A stretch of DNA of 64,000 nt from Amyelois transitella (GCF_032362555.1 NC_083508.1:6539001-6603000); one strand, 5' to 3'. Positions 1 through 14,391 are shown, counted from the stretch's first letter. Notes: generated from the sequence alone by a model not told the origin. A program made the numbers and translations.

Positions 1-59
1 AGACTGTTGGCTCTGTCTACCCCGCAAGGGATATAGACGTGACCATATGTATGTATGTA
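1..59 (+). mobile_element. 3' end of ATGT-tailed SINE-like element
   Basis: This is the 3' end of a dispersed element seen more than a dozen times in the window. It contains the conserved block around 'ccccgcaagggatatagacg' and ends in an ATGT microsatellite tail. It abuts the Helitron that starts at 60. Its 5' part lies outside the window. Confidence 0.75.
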
Positions 60-964
60 CTAGCTGTGCCCGCGACTTCGTCCGCGTGGAATAATTATTT
101 TGGGCATCATATTTATTTTTGCAAACATCCTCCTCGGCTTTATCAATTATAGCTGGTAATTGTTATGCGACTTGGCGACGACTTGGCCCACATCATTACC
201 CGCGACGGAACGAAGACCGTATAGTGAGATGAGAGGCCTTTGCCCAGTAGTGGGATCTTACAGGCTGATACTTTACTTTACTTTAAAATAGTAATATCTT
301 CTAAGATGTTCATTGAAATTAAGTGATATCAAAGACAGTTGTGTTTACAATTAAATACTCATAATCAACAACAGTCAGGTCAGGCGGTCACGCGTATTAG
401 AAAGAACGCTGGTTCGCGGTATTAAATGTTTCGCTGCAAATTGCTTATAACGACTATATCTCAAAACTTATTCGTCGGATTTATGTACTGTAAATGGCAA
501 TTTTAGTCTACATGAAAAGCCGAAAGTAATAAACATATTTATTTGGATAAGGATTAATACTGAATTAAAGAAAATTGGTTTCAAAATAACTTATGTTTAT
601 AATGAAAAAATAATCTTAAAAAATGTACATAAACGTGGTTATTGTAAGTAAACCTTAAGAGATAGATATATGCTCTCGCGGACTTTTTTGTGGCAAAAAA
701 TGAGTAGGTTGTTTTACTATATCTTTGTTGGTTTGCGCAGCGTTCACGTGGAAAGGTCGCAGATGGCCGACTCATTCAACTTTCACCTGCATTGTTGACG
801 TTTCCCGTAGGAAATCCGGGATAAAATGTAGTCTATAGCCTTCCTCGATAAATAGACTATCTAACAGTGAAATAATTATTCAAATCGGTTCAGTAGTTTC
901 TGAGATTAGCGCATTTAAACAAACAAACAAAACAAACTCTTCAGCTTTATAATATTAGTATAGA
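60..964 (-). mobile_element. Lep1-like non-autonomous Helitron
   Basis: Read on the minus strand, the element starts TCTATACTAATATTATAAAG after a host A and ends in CTAG before a host T. A GC-rich subterminal block (GCGGACGAAGTCGCGGGC) precedes the end. TC...CTRR termini and A|T insertion are the Helitron signature. It encodes nothing and lies in a glycerol kinase intron or just upstream of the exons seen. A second copy at 60122-61207 shares its ends but differs in the middle. Assignment to Lep1 is from memory of the terminal sequence. Confidence 0.8.
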
Positions 965-1062
965 TGATCTGAAAAATTTATGTATGAGGTATGGGATTCT
1001 TGTAAACGAGTCCGACTCGCACTAGGCAGGTTTAAATATGTTTTGTACTGTTATTTCAATAG

Positions 1063-4000
1063 GCGATACACTTCAGTGGCTAAAAGAAAGTCTTGAACTA
1101 ATAAGTGATGTAAAGGAGACTGAGGAACTAGCAGCGAATGTAGAAGATGACGAAGAAGGCAGTGTTTGTTTTGTGCCAGCATTTAACGGGCTTTATGCAC
1201 CACACTGGAGAAAAGACGCTAGAGGGTAAGTATGTTTCTGGATTGTTTTATATGTATACACGAGTACTTTTTCTGACATCCGACCCTGTAATCCATAGAT
1301 GATGATACAGATTGATTTTCACTTGGCAAGATCCATAAGAAGAAAATTTTATTTAAAACGCTTTACTACATAAGAATACTTATAAATATGAAGTCTATCT
1401 AGAACAATCCAGGTAACTGAATGAGAGAGGAATGAGAAAGACGCGGGTTCAAATCTCACCTCGGCTATGAACCGATGACTCACTTTATTAGTTATGTAGT
1501 TTTATTGAGTGCTAACCGATAGTCTTACGGTAATGGAAAACATAGTGAGTAAAACCTGTACATTCAGGCAACTGGACCATGATCCAATGGGTTAGGTTCC
1601 TCTACAAAGCTCAGTCCAGAATCCACGGTCAAGGGCGAACTCGGGGCTCCTCTCCAGAGTTGTAAGGATTTAACCGGAACCGGTAAGTCAGAAAGAAGGA
1701 GAAAAATCAAGGAAACAGCCAGACTTCCCGCTCAAAACCGCTTTCACTCTATCAGATTTAGAAACAATACATTTTTAGCATAATATGCGGATTGAGCAGC
1801 AATACGCGGCGTCAGCATGTGGTCCGGGCGGCGCTTGAAGCGGTGTGTCAGCAAACAAGCGCTGTAGCGGCTGCAATGCAGCGGGACTGCGCGCCGCTAC
1901 AGCGACTACTGGCCGACGGCGGCATGGCACAAAACAACGTGCTGATGCAGATGCAGGCCGATGTGCTGGGTATCCCGCTCGTGAGTATTGTCAACATTCT
2001 ATCCATTTACAAAGCAGTGTCGTCTTTACCGTAAATAATCCCCGGGAGATAATAAAGCATTGATCCGTTCTGATTTTGAATTCTTTATCATATAATACTG
2101 AATGATTCTTAAAATATAGTGTCAACGTGGCCCTCTAGTCTTTCGAGACTAGCTCATGATGATATACGCATTATGTACATATAGAAGTGACGGATGTCTC
2201 ACAGACACATTTTCCTATATATTCATTTCCTACATATTCCTATGATTTTCAGTATAATATGGTGTTTCTATTGTCTTATAGTATTCTCATTTCTATGGGT
2301 TTAAAGGATAATTGCTATTATATTTAATTATACAGGTGTATACCTAACGATTTAAGTATATTTACGAGTAACAATATTATCTAGATACACCATTAGAAAC
2401 CGTAAATCCCTATATTAGTTAAATAACTATTTGTGCGGTGTGGTTCCCACCACTTCATCTCTTTTCCATGGACGTCGTAAAAGGCGACTAAGGGAATAGG
2501 TACATACATTACCATACATATTTACCGTGATTTAATATGGGCTAGGTTCCCCTGCCCTGGTCCTGCCTGGCCCCCAGAGATCCGACGGAAGTCGCTTCGT
2601 TAAAACACCTGATTTACCCAATCACGATTCATGGTCAAAGGGTACACCCCGGGTTCTTCTCCAGAGAAAGTGAGGATGTTACCGGGACTAACGCCACAAT
2701 AAAAAAGCTAATAAACTATTTACACGTTTTAATATAGATCCGGCCTCTCATGATGGAGAGTACCGCCCTAGGTGCAGCAATCGTAGCTGGACGAGCGCTT
2801 CGTGTTTGGCCAGCAGCTATCCCGAACCCACCGGCGGATACTTTTCTACCAGCTATTACAAATGATGGTAAGTATACTACGATTTCATATTTTTACGATA
2901 TTGAACTATAACGGAAGTGAACCTCAAAAGCAAAAAAAGGCTAGGAGGTAAACAAGTGCTAAGGCTTTATATAATATAATATTGTAGGCTATTGGTAAGG
3001 TAAACAACCTTGATAAGTGTGGTCTTCTGTTTGTTAGTTTACATTGTACCTACTCTTCACAACTTGACGTTATGTAAGTATTGGTTAGCTAAAGAAGAAT
3101 TGCGGTGCTATTGAGATAACTGTTCTTATTCCTCCTGGTGTAAACCTGTGCCCCACACGCATCGCTTGTGCATTTTAGCTGGGCTCCTAAACCGTTCGAC
3201 AACCGACACTATTGAGGGAACAGTTGATTATGCTTAAACCGATCTTCCATATACAATTTTTTTTTGTTGATTTGAAAGTCCTACTCCAAAGTCCGTTTCT
3301 ATTTATCTTCCAGCCATCGGTTCGGACAGATGATCACGAAGTCGACATTCCATACTGTGATTATTAAAATAAAATAAAAATTATATCGTTTGCAAGAATA
3401 AATTTAAAAACTACACAGCGATTTTGATCAAACTTGACCCAGATATTAAAAATTGTCTCCACAAGGAGTAACATAGAGTTCTTTTATTCTTAAAAGGAGC
3501 CCGGGCAAATGTCTCGTATAAAATAAACAAAACAGTTTCTTTCGCTATATTATTATGATGGCATACATACGGCTGCACATTTTCACCATTTTGAAAAACT
3601 ATGCTTGAGAGATAATGGTATTTTCCACCAGCAACAATGTAATATATAGGTCAATGACCAGCAGTTACAATGAGTGTTCTTTAATTTTAATAACAGAAAG
3701 TTTATTTTATACCATATCATATTTTTCAGAAAGGGATATTCGACGAGCAAGATGGGAATCTGCCCTGGAACGGTCAATGGGGTGGACAACCGATTCTGAT
3801 GATAAAGTAGAACCTCAATCAGGTATACAAAGGAATAAATCAAACATTAATGTATTTTTCATTAATTGTAAAAATAATAATTAATTAAATGATTCTTTAT
3901 ATTCATTTGAAAGCCAGGATCATCTGCGTAATTGATCTAATATTGCCAATAAACATTACGAGGTCATGAGGGCAGAACAAAGAAATTTTACGATTACAGT

Positions 4001-6666
4001 TGAATCATCAATTTCGACAAATACTTAGAATAGATTTATTTTCAAAATTGGATACAAGGTATCACTTTTTGATGTCATATTACTTAAATCTAATTATAAC
4101 TAGGCACAACCGCTTCCAAAGCGCATGTGTAGTGGAAGCGGCGAAACAAACTACGCTGCAGCATTTTCCGGACAATTAACAAATATAGATCTCTTAAATC
4201 TAAATCGTGGACGAATGCACATTGTCTACATTAAAAAAACATGAATGGATGTAAAACTAATGATTTCAATACGAATATTTCGTCAAATATTTAAAGATAA
4301 GATATGTACACACTGTACAAATTGTCAACACCATGTCAAAAATGCACAAGAATTTAAGAGGATCCTCCGTGCTGTATCCGTGTAGTAGGCTTTCCTACAA
4401 AGCTCATCTTTAATTTACTTTTTGAATTTTCTATCATTAATTTCACACACAATCACTTTTTGGTAATTTATTATAAAATCTTATACAAATTAATCTAAAA
4501 TCATTGACGTACTATAAACAACTAGACTCACAATCCCGCTAAAAAAGTGTCCGCGGCAAAACTCTACTCAACGCTCAAGTGAGTAAAGTTCTCGGCTAGT
4601 CTCGTTTCGTCCGTCCACGAGTGACAACGTCGCACAATGACGAAGTGCTCTGTTAAAAAGTGTAAAAATAGTCCAAGAATTGCGCTCAAAAAGGATGGCG
4701 TTTCCTATTTCATTTAAGTACAATTCAGTTTTAAAGTAATCGCACTTAATAGTATAAGTTAGCTGTTGATTTTCTATCAAATCATTTTATTAAATATTTA
4801 AAACTTAACGGTACTCGGCATTTTGCACTATCCGCGCCTATCTCTTTCTTGCGGTCAACAAATATGAAAGAGTAAACGAAACAAATATAGTTTTGTCGCC
4901 GCGTCATGATGCTCGCCTAGGAACATAAAGTTGTGGAGTCGCTTTGTTTTATTTTTTATGATTTTTTATTTTGATACTAGTTCGGTTGATTAATTATTTA
5001 ATGAGGTGAATGGAAATATGTAATGTTATCTGAAAATGGTACCTGTTAAAACGATTAAGTAAAATTTGGTAAGAGGGTGATACTACATCAATTACACGAC
5101 TATCTAGTAAATTCTAATCACATGCCAACGAAGTCGCAAGTAAAACCTTACAGAATAACATACAATTTACGTGTATTTCAGTTTTTCGCAGAACGCCATA
5201 ATAAGGAATGAATGGATTTCTATTATAGCGAGAGACCGAGGTGAAAAGTTTTTTAATCGGGATCGAACCCGAGACCTCCGACTTGGCAGTCAGGCAAGAT
5301 GATCATTAGGCCACAGAAGTCCACAAAAAACAAAAGAACTACCTTTAAAGTAAAAAATAAACTACTCATATCCAAATCGACACATAATCACAGACATTCA
5401 AACACTCATAACACCCAAACAAACTCCTTCTAACATCCAATAGACAATTTTTATTGCAACGCATTTCGTATCAAAATGTTAAAGTGTGTGAAGGTAAACA
5501 TTTTAAGATAACAAAGCCACTCCATTAGCCTCTTTGTTCTTAATGAAACATTGAGTTAACAACATGTCACACCAAACTACGTTTTTTAAGGATTGCGTGC
5601 CTTATTATAAAACATTTAAGGTTAAATTTTCAATACACTTGTTTTTGGACATAGGACTTTGTCAAATAGTCGAAGTAATATGCGTAATAATAATTACGTA
5701 TTGAGGTGAGGACGATATTTTGTTTTATTTTGCTCGGAACTGTTTATCTCGTTGTTTATAGTTGATCGAAGTCTAAAATGATTTCCCTATCTTAACCAGC
5801 CGATACGCTGGGCCGATCAACAATTTATAATTGTTCCGCAGTGATTTACTTGTTGAAAGAGTAAGTTTTTCCCTAACATGCATAATGTTATCGCATATGT
5901 ATTGGGAGGGCAATGTTAAAATATTTAGGATTTAGAAAAATTATCTAAAGGAATCTCTTTGTTTTTTGTAAATAGCTCGAATTGCTCTTTTTGTAAAATT
6001 AAAATAGTTTGTATGTCTGCTGCTGCTCCCCAAAGCAGTAGACCATACAACATTAAACTATGAAAATAACTAAAATATACTAGCTTAGCAGTTGCCACAT
6101 TCGTCAAATGCCTACTTAAGTACGACAAAAAGCGTATGCTGCACAACTAAGCTTTTAGAAGGTTTTGAAGTGTGAGCATGCCATTTCAAATTTGAATTTA
6201 ATGTTATTCCTAAAAATTTAGTACTATCAACAAAATCTATTCTTTTACCACTTATAACATTTGTCTGCCGCATATTGGGAAGTGTAAACTTAATCATTGG
6301 GTCTTATTTTAATTTAACAGTAAGTTGTTGACTGAAAACCAGTTATAAATTGCGGCAGAAGTGCTATTCACGGAGATTCATCCTAAATATTAATAATGAG
6401 GTATCTTCTGTAAACAACACGATGCCAGTCTATTTCTCAGTCATGCAAGGCAGGTTGTTTATATACCCCAAAAGAGAAAAGGGCCCAAAATTTAACCTTA
6501 TGGTTCTATTTGATAATTTCATACTATTTCACTTGAATTACTTAAATATTTTATTTAATTTGTTACAGAACAATCTGACGATGCCATTACAGTGTTACCG
6601 TCAGGATTATTTTTCCTGGGCACAGCGTTGCTAGTGATCATAGCTGATAAGTTAAAAGTAATATAA
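1063..6666 (+). CDS. Gk: Glycerol kinase, C-terminal five exons (partial)
   Basis: Glycerol kinase (FGGY family) phosphorylates glycerol to glycerol-3-phosphate using ATP. Exons are 1063..1225, 1779..1980, 2738..2867, 3730..3822 and 6569..6666; all have GT-AG borders and matching phases. Visible family motifs include [56 protein letters not shown] and [12 protein letters not shown], which together make up the C-terminal FGGY domain. The exon at 3730 gives the ERDIRRARW segment. The last exon encodes a hydrophobic tail ([20 protein letters not shown]), consistent with the membrane-anchored GK isoforms known in animals. AATAAA lies at 6774. N-terminal exons are upstream of the window. Introns carry SINEs and a LINE fragment. 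Confidence 0.93.
1425..1712 (+). mobile_element. tRNA-derived SINE (family B)
   Basis: A pol III B-box-like GGTTCAAATCTCACC near 1448 is followed by a body with 'tgggttaggttcc' and 'ctcctctccagag'. The same body occurs reversed at 51872-52240 and in pieces at 2530-2700, 49600-49740 and 61685-61815, so it is a dispersed family. It lies in a glycerol kinase intron. Confidence 0.6.
2436..2702 (+). repeat. Composite of two SINE fragments
   Basis: The first part (about 2436-2505) matches the head of the ATGT-tailed element (gtgtggttccc, then catggacgtcgtaaaaggcga). The second (about 2530-2700) matches the body of SINE family B ('gggctaggttcccctg', 'cttctccagagaaagtgagg'). It is intronic. Confidence 0.5.
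4035..4232 (-). repeat. Dispersed repeat family C
   Basis: On the minus strand this contains 'gaaaatgctgcag', 'gctttggaagcgg' and a 3' end near 'gaaaataaatctattct'. Related copies are at 17836-18018 (-), 22670-22930 (+) and 48027-48180 (+). It is non-coding and probably SINE-like. Confidence 0.55.
5250..5328 (-). mobile_element. tRNA-like SINE head
   Basis: On the minus strand a tRNA-like segment has an A-box-like TGGCCTAATGATCA and a perfect B box GGTTCGATCCC. I see no closing acceptor stem, so I read it as a SINE head and not a tRNA gene. It sits in the last glycerol kinase intron. Confidence 0.5.
5925..6297 (-). mobile_element. LINE reverse transcriptase fragment
   Basis: Two overlapping minus-strand frames give a Jockey-like C-terminal reverse transcriptase pattern: [20 protein letters not shown], then [19 protein letters not shown]. 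The frame shifts near 6112-6146, so it is a decayed remnant. It lies in glycerol kinase intron 4. Confidence 0.7.
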
Positions 6667-6800
6667 CCAAAAAATAGTCAATGTTGAGCGGGCTCAATCG
6701 TAGTTATAAGGTATCTCCAAAAATGTTAGGCTTAATTTATTTCTTATAGCTCAGTCGTTTGTTGTCAGTTGTTAATAAAACTTTAAAATAACTTGTTTTT

Positions 6801-6958
6801 TCACTACATAGTATAAAACAAAGTCGCTTCGTGCTGTCTGTTCCTCTGGGTGCTTTAAATTTTTAAAACTACCCAACAAACTACAGGTTTCTTTAGATAA
6901 GTGATTCGAGATGGAGGTTTATTTGCAGATCGCACCCTTGCGTGGCGGGCGGGTCGCA
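6801..6958 (+). mobile_element. Short Helitron-like element
   Basis: It begins TCACTACATAGTATAAAACA and ends near a GC-rich block (gtggcgggcgggtcgcaag). The same family occurs at 58981-59162, where both termini are canonical. Here the 3' CTAG is lost. It sits about 130 bases after the glycerol kinase stop. Confidence 0.5.
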
Positions 6959-7791
6959 AGTATTGTTATAAAAATCCACATCCCCACCATAAGGCTATAG
7001 GTCTGTAATATAGAGCTTTTAAAAAAAAATTGTTTCTTGCTAGTAATTGTATGGGAATGGAATAAATTTGGGTTAGATTTATTCAAAAAATACCAACCCT
7101 TTTTATAAATAAATTTATTTAATCTCAAGTACCTACAAACGTTTTAGTAAACTTACATTTAAACTTATTGCTTTCTGCCGACGAATTATATTTGTAATGT
7201 CTATTATACATGTGTATCTATCTATTTTGATGAAATGAATTGCTAAATATGTTAATTATTTAGCAAAATATTTTTAATGCACGGCGCTGGTTTTTGACAG
7301 AAAAATATTGCCGAATGTGTAAGTATAATTATATTTATGCCAAGATATACGTATTACGTAACACTCGGTGACTTAGAATAATATCCAAATTTTCCAACAA
7401 CCGAATGTTGTCAAATTTGGATATTTGTAAATTTCACAAATTCGTAAGTTTGTAAATGCGGCAACGACCAACGCACGCGCGGGCGTCAGCTTTCTTGCGA
7501 AGAGTGTAACGTATATCCCGTCGTAAGTTCCGTATAGGGTAGACAAAGCCGGCACGGCAAATACGGCATTTCTCATGAAATTCTATTGGAAATACTTATA
7601 AAGAACTTTGAAAATTTAGATAATGCCTATTGTCACACTGCAAAGATATATAACCTTTAATACTGCATGCTTCTTTTTAATAACAGTATATTTTGAATAG
7701 AATCATACATTCTTGCTGAATTAGACTCCCAACTTTTTATTTTTTAATAAGTAGGTGTAAAATAATAGGAAGGTAAGTATTATAAATTAGG
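6959..7791. other. Convergent 3' intergenic region
   Basis: This lies between the 3' ends of glycerol kinase (+) and RtcB (-). I see no gene. A TTTATT at 7736-7741 is an AATAAA poly(A) signal for RtcB on the minus strand. 7370-7570 is somewhat GC-richer but has no recognisable coding signal. Confidence 0.5.
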
Positions 7792-10546
<2,755 letters not shown>

Positions 10547-10719
10547 TTTGCCTTATAAATTAGAGGTAAAGTGTAATATGTGAGAAACTTTATATAGTAA
10601 ACCTGAACGGTATGAGAGATAATTTTATTAGGAAGAAAATATATGTAACTATGTGAGTATTCTTTGGCATAAACAAGCTCCACTCACAAACAGGGTCCGG
10701 TCCTCTCTCAAATAGTGTT

Positions 10720-11065
10720 GATGCCGTTCGATAATCCACTATCGGTATGATCGAAAGTATCGATGGAGTATTGACACTTTCGATCATACCAATCGATAGC
10801 CAAGGTTCAATCAAAACCATTACTATACTATCGATATCAACAAGTAATAATATTATCTATATCATTGAACTTCAATATCGAATGGAAATCGACAGTACTG
10901 ATAGTATCTTTGCTATTGCTGCTGAATATTGCACTAACTATAGATTGTTTTAGCCTATCCATAGTGACCTTACTCTCAATTGTATTGATGTCTTAAAGCT
11001 CAATATCGAAATTAGTTTCGTTCATTATTGATGCTATTGTACCCAACTAGGCTATCGATATGATA
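10720..11065. promoter_or_regulatory. TATCGATA (DRE-like) cluster upstream of RtcB
   Basis: Exact TATCGATA octamers occur at 10829-10836 and 11053-11060, with partial forms (ATCGAT) near 10760 and 10792. In Drosophila this octamer is the DRE bound by DREF at housekeeping promoters. Use in RtcB transcription is inference; the start site is not known. No gene is visible on the other side. Confidence 0.45.
10744..10790. repeat. 15-bp perfect inverted repeat
   Basis: The arms 10744-10758 (ggtatgatcgaaagt) and 10776-10790 (actttcgatcatacc) are exact reverse complements around a 17-nt spacer. They lie about 200 bp upstream of the RtcB start, within the TATCGATA cluster. Confidence 0.8.
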
Positions 11066-11132
11066 GGGGCTGATGAAATGTCAAAATATCAGTATAGCAT
11101 GCATTACTTAGATAAATGAAAGTATGCTTTGT

Positions 11133-11199
11133 TCCCCTAGTCGCCTTTTACGACATCCATGGGAAAGTGATGGGGTGGTCCTATTCTAAAGTGCCGGGT
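11133..11199 (-). mobile_element. Fragment of ATGT-tailed SINE-like element
   Basis: This matches the 5' part of the family in reverse: 'agtcgccttttacgacatcc', then 'ggtggtcctattct' and 'gtgccggg'. It is truncated at both ends. Confidence 0.65.
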
Positions 11200-11605
11200 A
11201 GCATAATAATTAAATGTGCAATATTAATGAATTGCTGCTGCAGCTAGACTTTCGAGCTCCATATTTAATGCGCCAACGCACAATGAGCAAATGTGTGAAT
11301 AGCTACACACCGGAAAAGTAAGCGTCTTGGCTCAATGTACAGCTAATGCCCATTAGAATCAAAATGGGCTTGTATATTGGACCGACCCCACCTCAAAGCC
11401 CGTGCAGAGTGCCGTCGACTTTGTCCAACTTAGGTCTATTTAGCTAAGCCATATGATATGATTCTTAAATTTATACCTGGGTGACCGAGGGTGCTCGGTG
11501 GATATCAGAAAAACCTTACAAATATTGTAATAACTATTGTAAAATAAAAAGGGAACAGCCTCCATTCGATATCCTCCTTTTTTAAAATCTAAATAGGAGG
11601 AGAAA

Positions 11606-11809
11606 TATGGATGTCGTAAAAGGCGACTAAGGGATAGGCTTACCAACTTGGGATTCTTTTTTAGGCGATGGGCTAGCAACCTGTCACTATTTGAATCTCA
11701 ATTCTATCATTAGGCCAAATAGCTGAACGTGGCCATTCAGTCTATTTGAGACTGTTGGCTCTGTCTACCCCGCAAGGGATATAGACGTGACCATATGTAT
11801 GTATGTATG
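11606..11809 (+). mobile_element. 5'-truncated ATGT-tailed SINE with 12-bp target duplication
   Basis: The copy starts within the body ('tatggatgtcgtaaa') and ends in (ATGT)n. It is flanked by the 12-nt direct repeat taggaggagaaa at 11594-11605 and 11810-11821. 5' truncation, a simple-sequence 3' tail and a target duplication point to LINE-type target-primed reverse transcription. Confidence 0.85.
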
Positions 11810-11821
11810 TAGGAGGAGAAA

Positions 11822-13322
11822 ATTTATAAACTTTTTAAGTGTAACACACATTTTCCTGAAAAACGCATCAAAATCGATTTAACGAAATGCGAGATAATCA
11901 CAGACAAGCATAGGTACATACAGGTCAGTCTGAGCTGAGAACCAAAAGTATAACTGAGAACCACTTTTGTTTTGAAGGTGGTTAAAAACAAAAATCAGAG
12001 ATTTTAAAACCATAGAAAATAGTTAAAACAAAAAACATTAAAACCCACTAAAATAGAGTTGGAACAAAAAATATAAATATCGCTATTGCCAAGGATCTAA
12101 CTGATTCTTGGATGATGATCACTTGACTAGAAAGACCGACCTCTTGGGTCGCCAACTGAGCCTGATCATAAAAGGAACATTTTATTTGTGTCACATACTC
12201 AAGTCATACTGTAAAATTTTATTGAATAAAGCCATTAACTGAGAAATGGTTATTTATTCTACATGTACTTATGATGATATAAATTATATTTCACTGTCAA
12301 CCTGTAAAGCTGTTTGAGCTGTCCACAGTGGCGTTGCCTTTTTACTACGCTTTTATTAGCTTGGGTTGTATGTATGTATGTATGTAACGGAATCTTTGAG
12401 CTTAATTTTCACTGATTTCTAAACGTCTGATCAACTTGAAACTTTGCACACGTATCAAGGACCGATGACAATGCAATATTTTGATAAGAGTTTCTCATTA
12501 TCCTTATTAAAACTGCCAGGATTAATAAATTCATTTTTAGATCCTTCGTATGAGAGTAAAAGAGACAGAGATAGTACCAGTGCCAGTAATCTCCATACAA
12601 GAAACCAAGAAGTTCTGACTTATAAGGAGTCCAAAAAGAGATGTAATATATTTCCATATAATGTTACTATTAACCTAAGGCTTTTTTATTTCATCGCATC
12701 GCTCCATTTAGAATTACCATTAGAAACAATAGTAGAATTAGTAGAATATTTTAAAACAATAAAAAATATATAAGTAATAAAACAAAAGTAATAAATGAAA
12801 ATTGAACAACTAAATTTACAACAATACAAGAATAAAGTTACTACCTACAGAACTTTGCGATATTTAATACGTATTTAACATATTAATGCAATTCTTGAAT
12901 TAACATTAGGTATCTTTTGCCTATTTATAATAGCAACACTGTAGTACTCGTTTAAGAAATGAGTGACAGTTTATTTAATATGTCAAATAAGTTTTGCAGT
13001 AAGTTTTGAATTCGATTAGAAAACCTGTAAACTTTCTTTCTGTTTTTTTTATACCGGTGCCTGTGTATTTACCTATTTGCACTTTGTTTTGTGCTGATAA
13101 CTTGTCGTTATTTGTAGTTTGGAATCTTCCGTTGAGTCGAGCTTTGTTCTTCCGGATATTCGTGTGATTTTATCATCTGAGATTGGACTCTGACTGTGTT
13201 CACTGTGTTGTGCAGATATTTTTTAGATAGGATTCCTGTAAAAAGTACCTGATTATTTGAGATAGGAGTCCCAAGTTTGTGTTTGTTTTTGTGAAAGACA
13301 GTTTTACAACGAAAGTGCCACG
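11822..13322. other. Gene-free repeat-rich stretch
   Basis: No gene is supported. A short ATGT run lies near 12366-12385, followed by a block ('acggaatctttgagc', 'gatcaacttgaaactttgc') that looks like repeat sequence. An open frame at 12444-12773 (+) starts inside that block and shows no domain, so I do not call it. Confidence 0.4.
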
Positions 13323-13371
13323 ATGTCTTCAGATAAACATTGTTGAGTTCCTGGTTGTAAAGGCAGTGGAG
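13323..13371 (+). pseudogene. Possible broken THAP-like first exon
   Basis: A short frame reads MSSDKHC, then an in-frame TGA, then VPGCKGSG, ending at a splice-donor-like GGAG|gtatgt. THAP zinc fingers begin with a C-x2-4-C pair near the N-terminus and occur in some DNA transposons. The stop codon between the cysteines suggests a relic. The evidence is short and weak. Confidence 0.2.
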
Positions 13372-13539
13372 GTATGTTTGAAATATTTTTGTTCCTGTAT
13401 CAATCTGCCTCTTAATCTTGTGGTTTGATTCCTGGCAAGGCCACAATCGAAAATTATTATGTTTGCTGGATAGTCAAAAATATTATTAACAGTGATTTAT
13501 CACTATAAAATTCTTTTCAACTGGGTTTAACAATTATCA

Positions 13540-13690
13540 TACATACATATAATCACGTCTATATCCCTTGCGGGGTAGACAGAGCCAACAGTCTTGTAAA
13601 GACTGATAGGCCACGTTCAGCTATTTGGCTTTAAGATAGAATTGAGATTCAAATAGTGACAGGTTGCAAGCCCATCGCCTAAAAAAGAAT
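13540..13690 (-). mobile_element. ATGT-tailed SINE-like element, 5'-truncated
   Basis: The reversed copy has the tail (catacatacatataatcacg) on the left and the 'ttgcaagcccatcgcctaa' block on the right, where it stops. The 5' half is missing. Confidence 0.75.
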
Positions 13691-13905
13691 CATCATTATG
13701 AGAATATTATGAGATTTAATCCAATCAGGCCACATATAACTTTAAGAAAGTAAGTTGTGAAAACCTCCGGCGATGGGTGCATGGTTGCAAAAGTCTTTTC
13801 TAGTATGATAGTTATACTAGAAGTGTTAACTTCCAAAAAATAATTGTATAAAAAAACTAAAAAACTATGCGTTTTATTGCTAATCGAACTAAAAAATAGA
13901 AAATA

Positions 13906-14391
13906 AATAATAGTTTAAAAAAAACTAAAAAACTACGCTTTTATTGCTAATCAAACTAAAAAATAGAAAATAAAAATTAATGACAAAGGAATTATAAAAC
14001 AGTAGTAGCAAGTCGAACAATCAGTTATAGTCAATTACCTCCGATTAAAATTATAACAAAATTAAATTTATAAACAAAACAATTTAAATCGGAGTAAAAA
14101 GCGTGGGGTGCATTTTACTTCATTTTTATAACTCTCTTGTCATAAATATATGCTATTAGAATGATTTTAATATTTACTACATCAAGCACCCCATGCTTTT
14201 TACTCAGATTTAAATTGTTTTGTTTATAAATTTAATTTTGTTATAATTTTAATCGGAGGTTATTGACTATAACTGATTGTTCGACTTGCTACTACTGTTT
14301 TATAATTCCTTTGTCATTAATTTTTATTTTCTATTTTTTAGTTTGATTAGCAATAAAAGCGTAGTTTTTTAGTTTTTTTTAAACTATTATT
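13906..14391. repeat. Long inverted repeat (206-bp arms, 74-bp loop)
   Basis: The left arm is 13906-14111 and the right arm 14186-14391. By eye they are reverse complements with only a handful of mismatches (for example attacc/ataacc, cggagt/ctgagt, gcgtgg/gcatgg). A more diverged direct copy of the arm's outer end lies at about 13850-13905. Transcribed RNA would form a long hairpin. I see no transposase, and no clear target duplication. It ends about 200 bp before the NDUFB11 ATG. It could be a foldback or MITE-type element. Confidence 0.9.

Noticed and set aside
12444-12773. 109-codon plus-strand frame
   Set aside because: It starts inside repeat-like sequence and shows no family motif.
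13108-13446. 112-codon minus-strand frame
   Set aside because: No domain, no supporting splice context, and low-complexity basic composition; likely chance.
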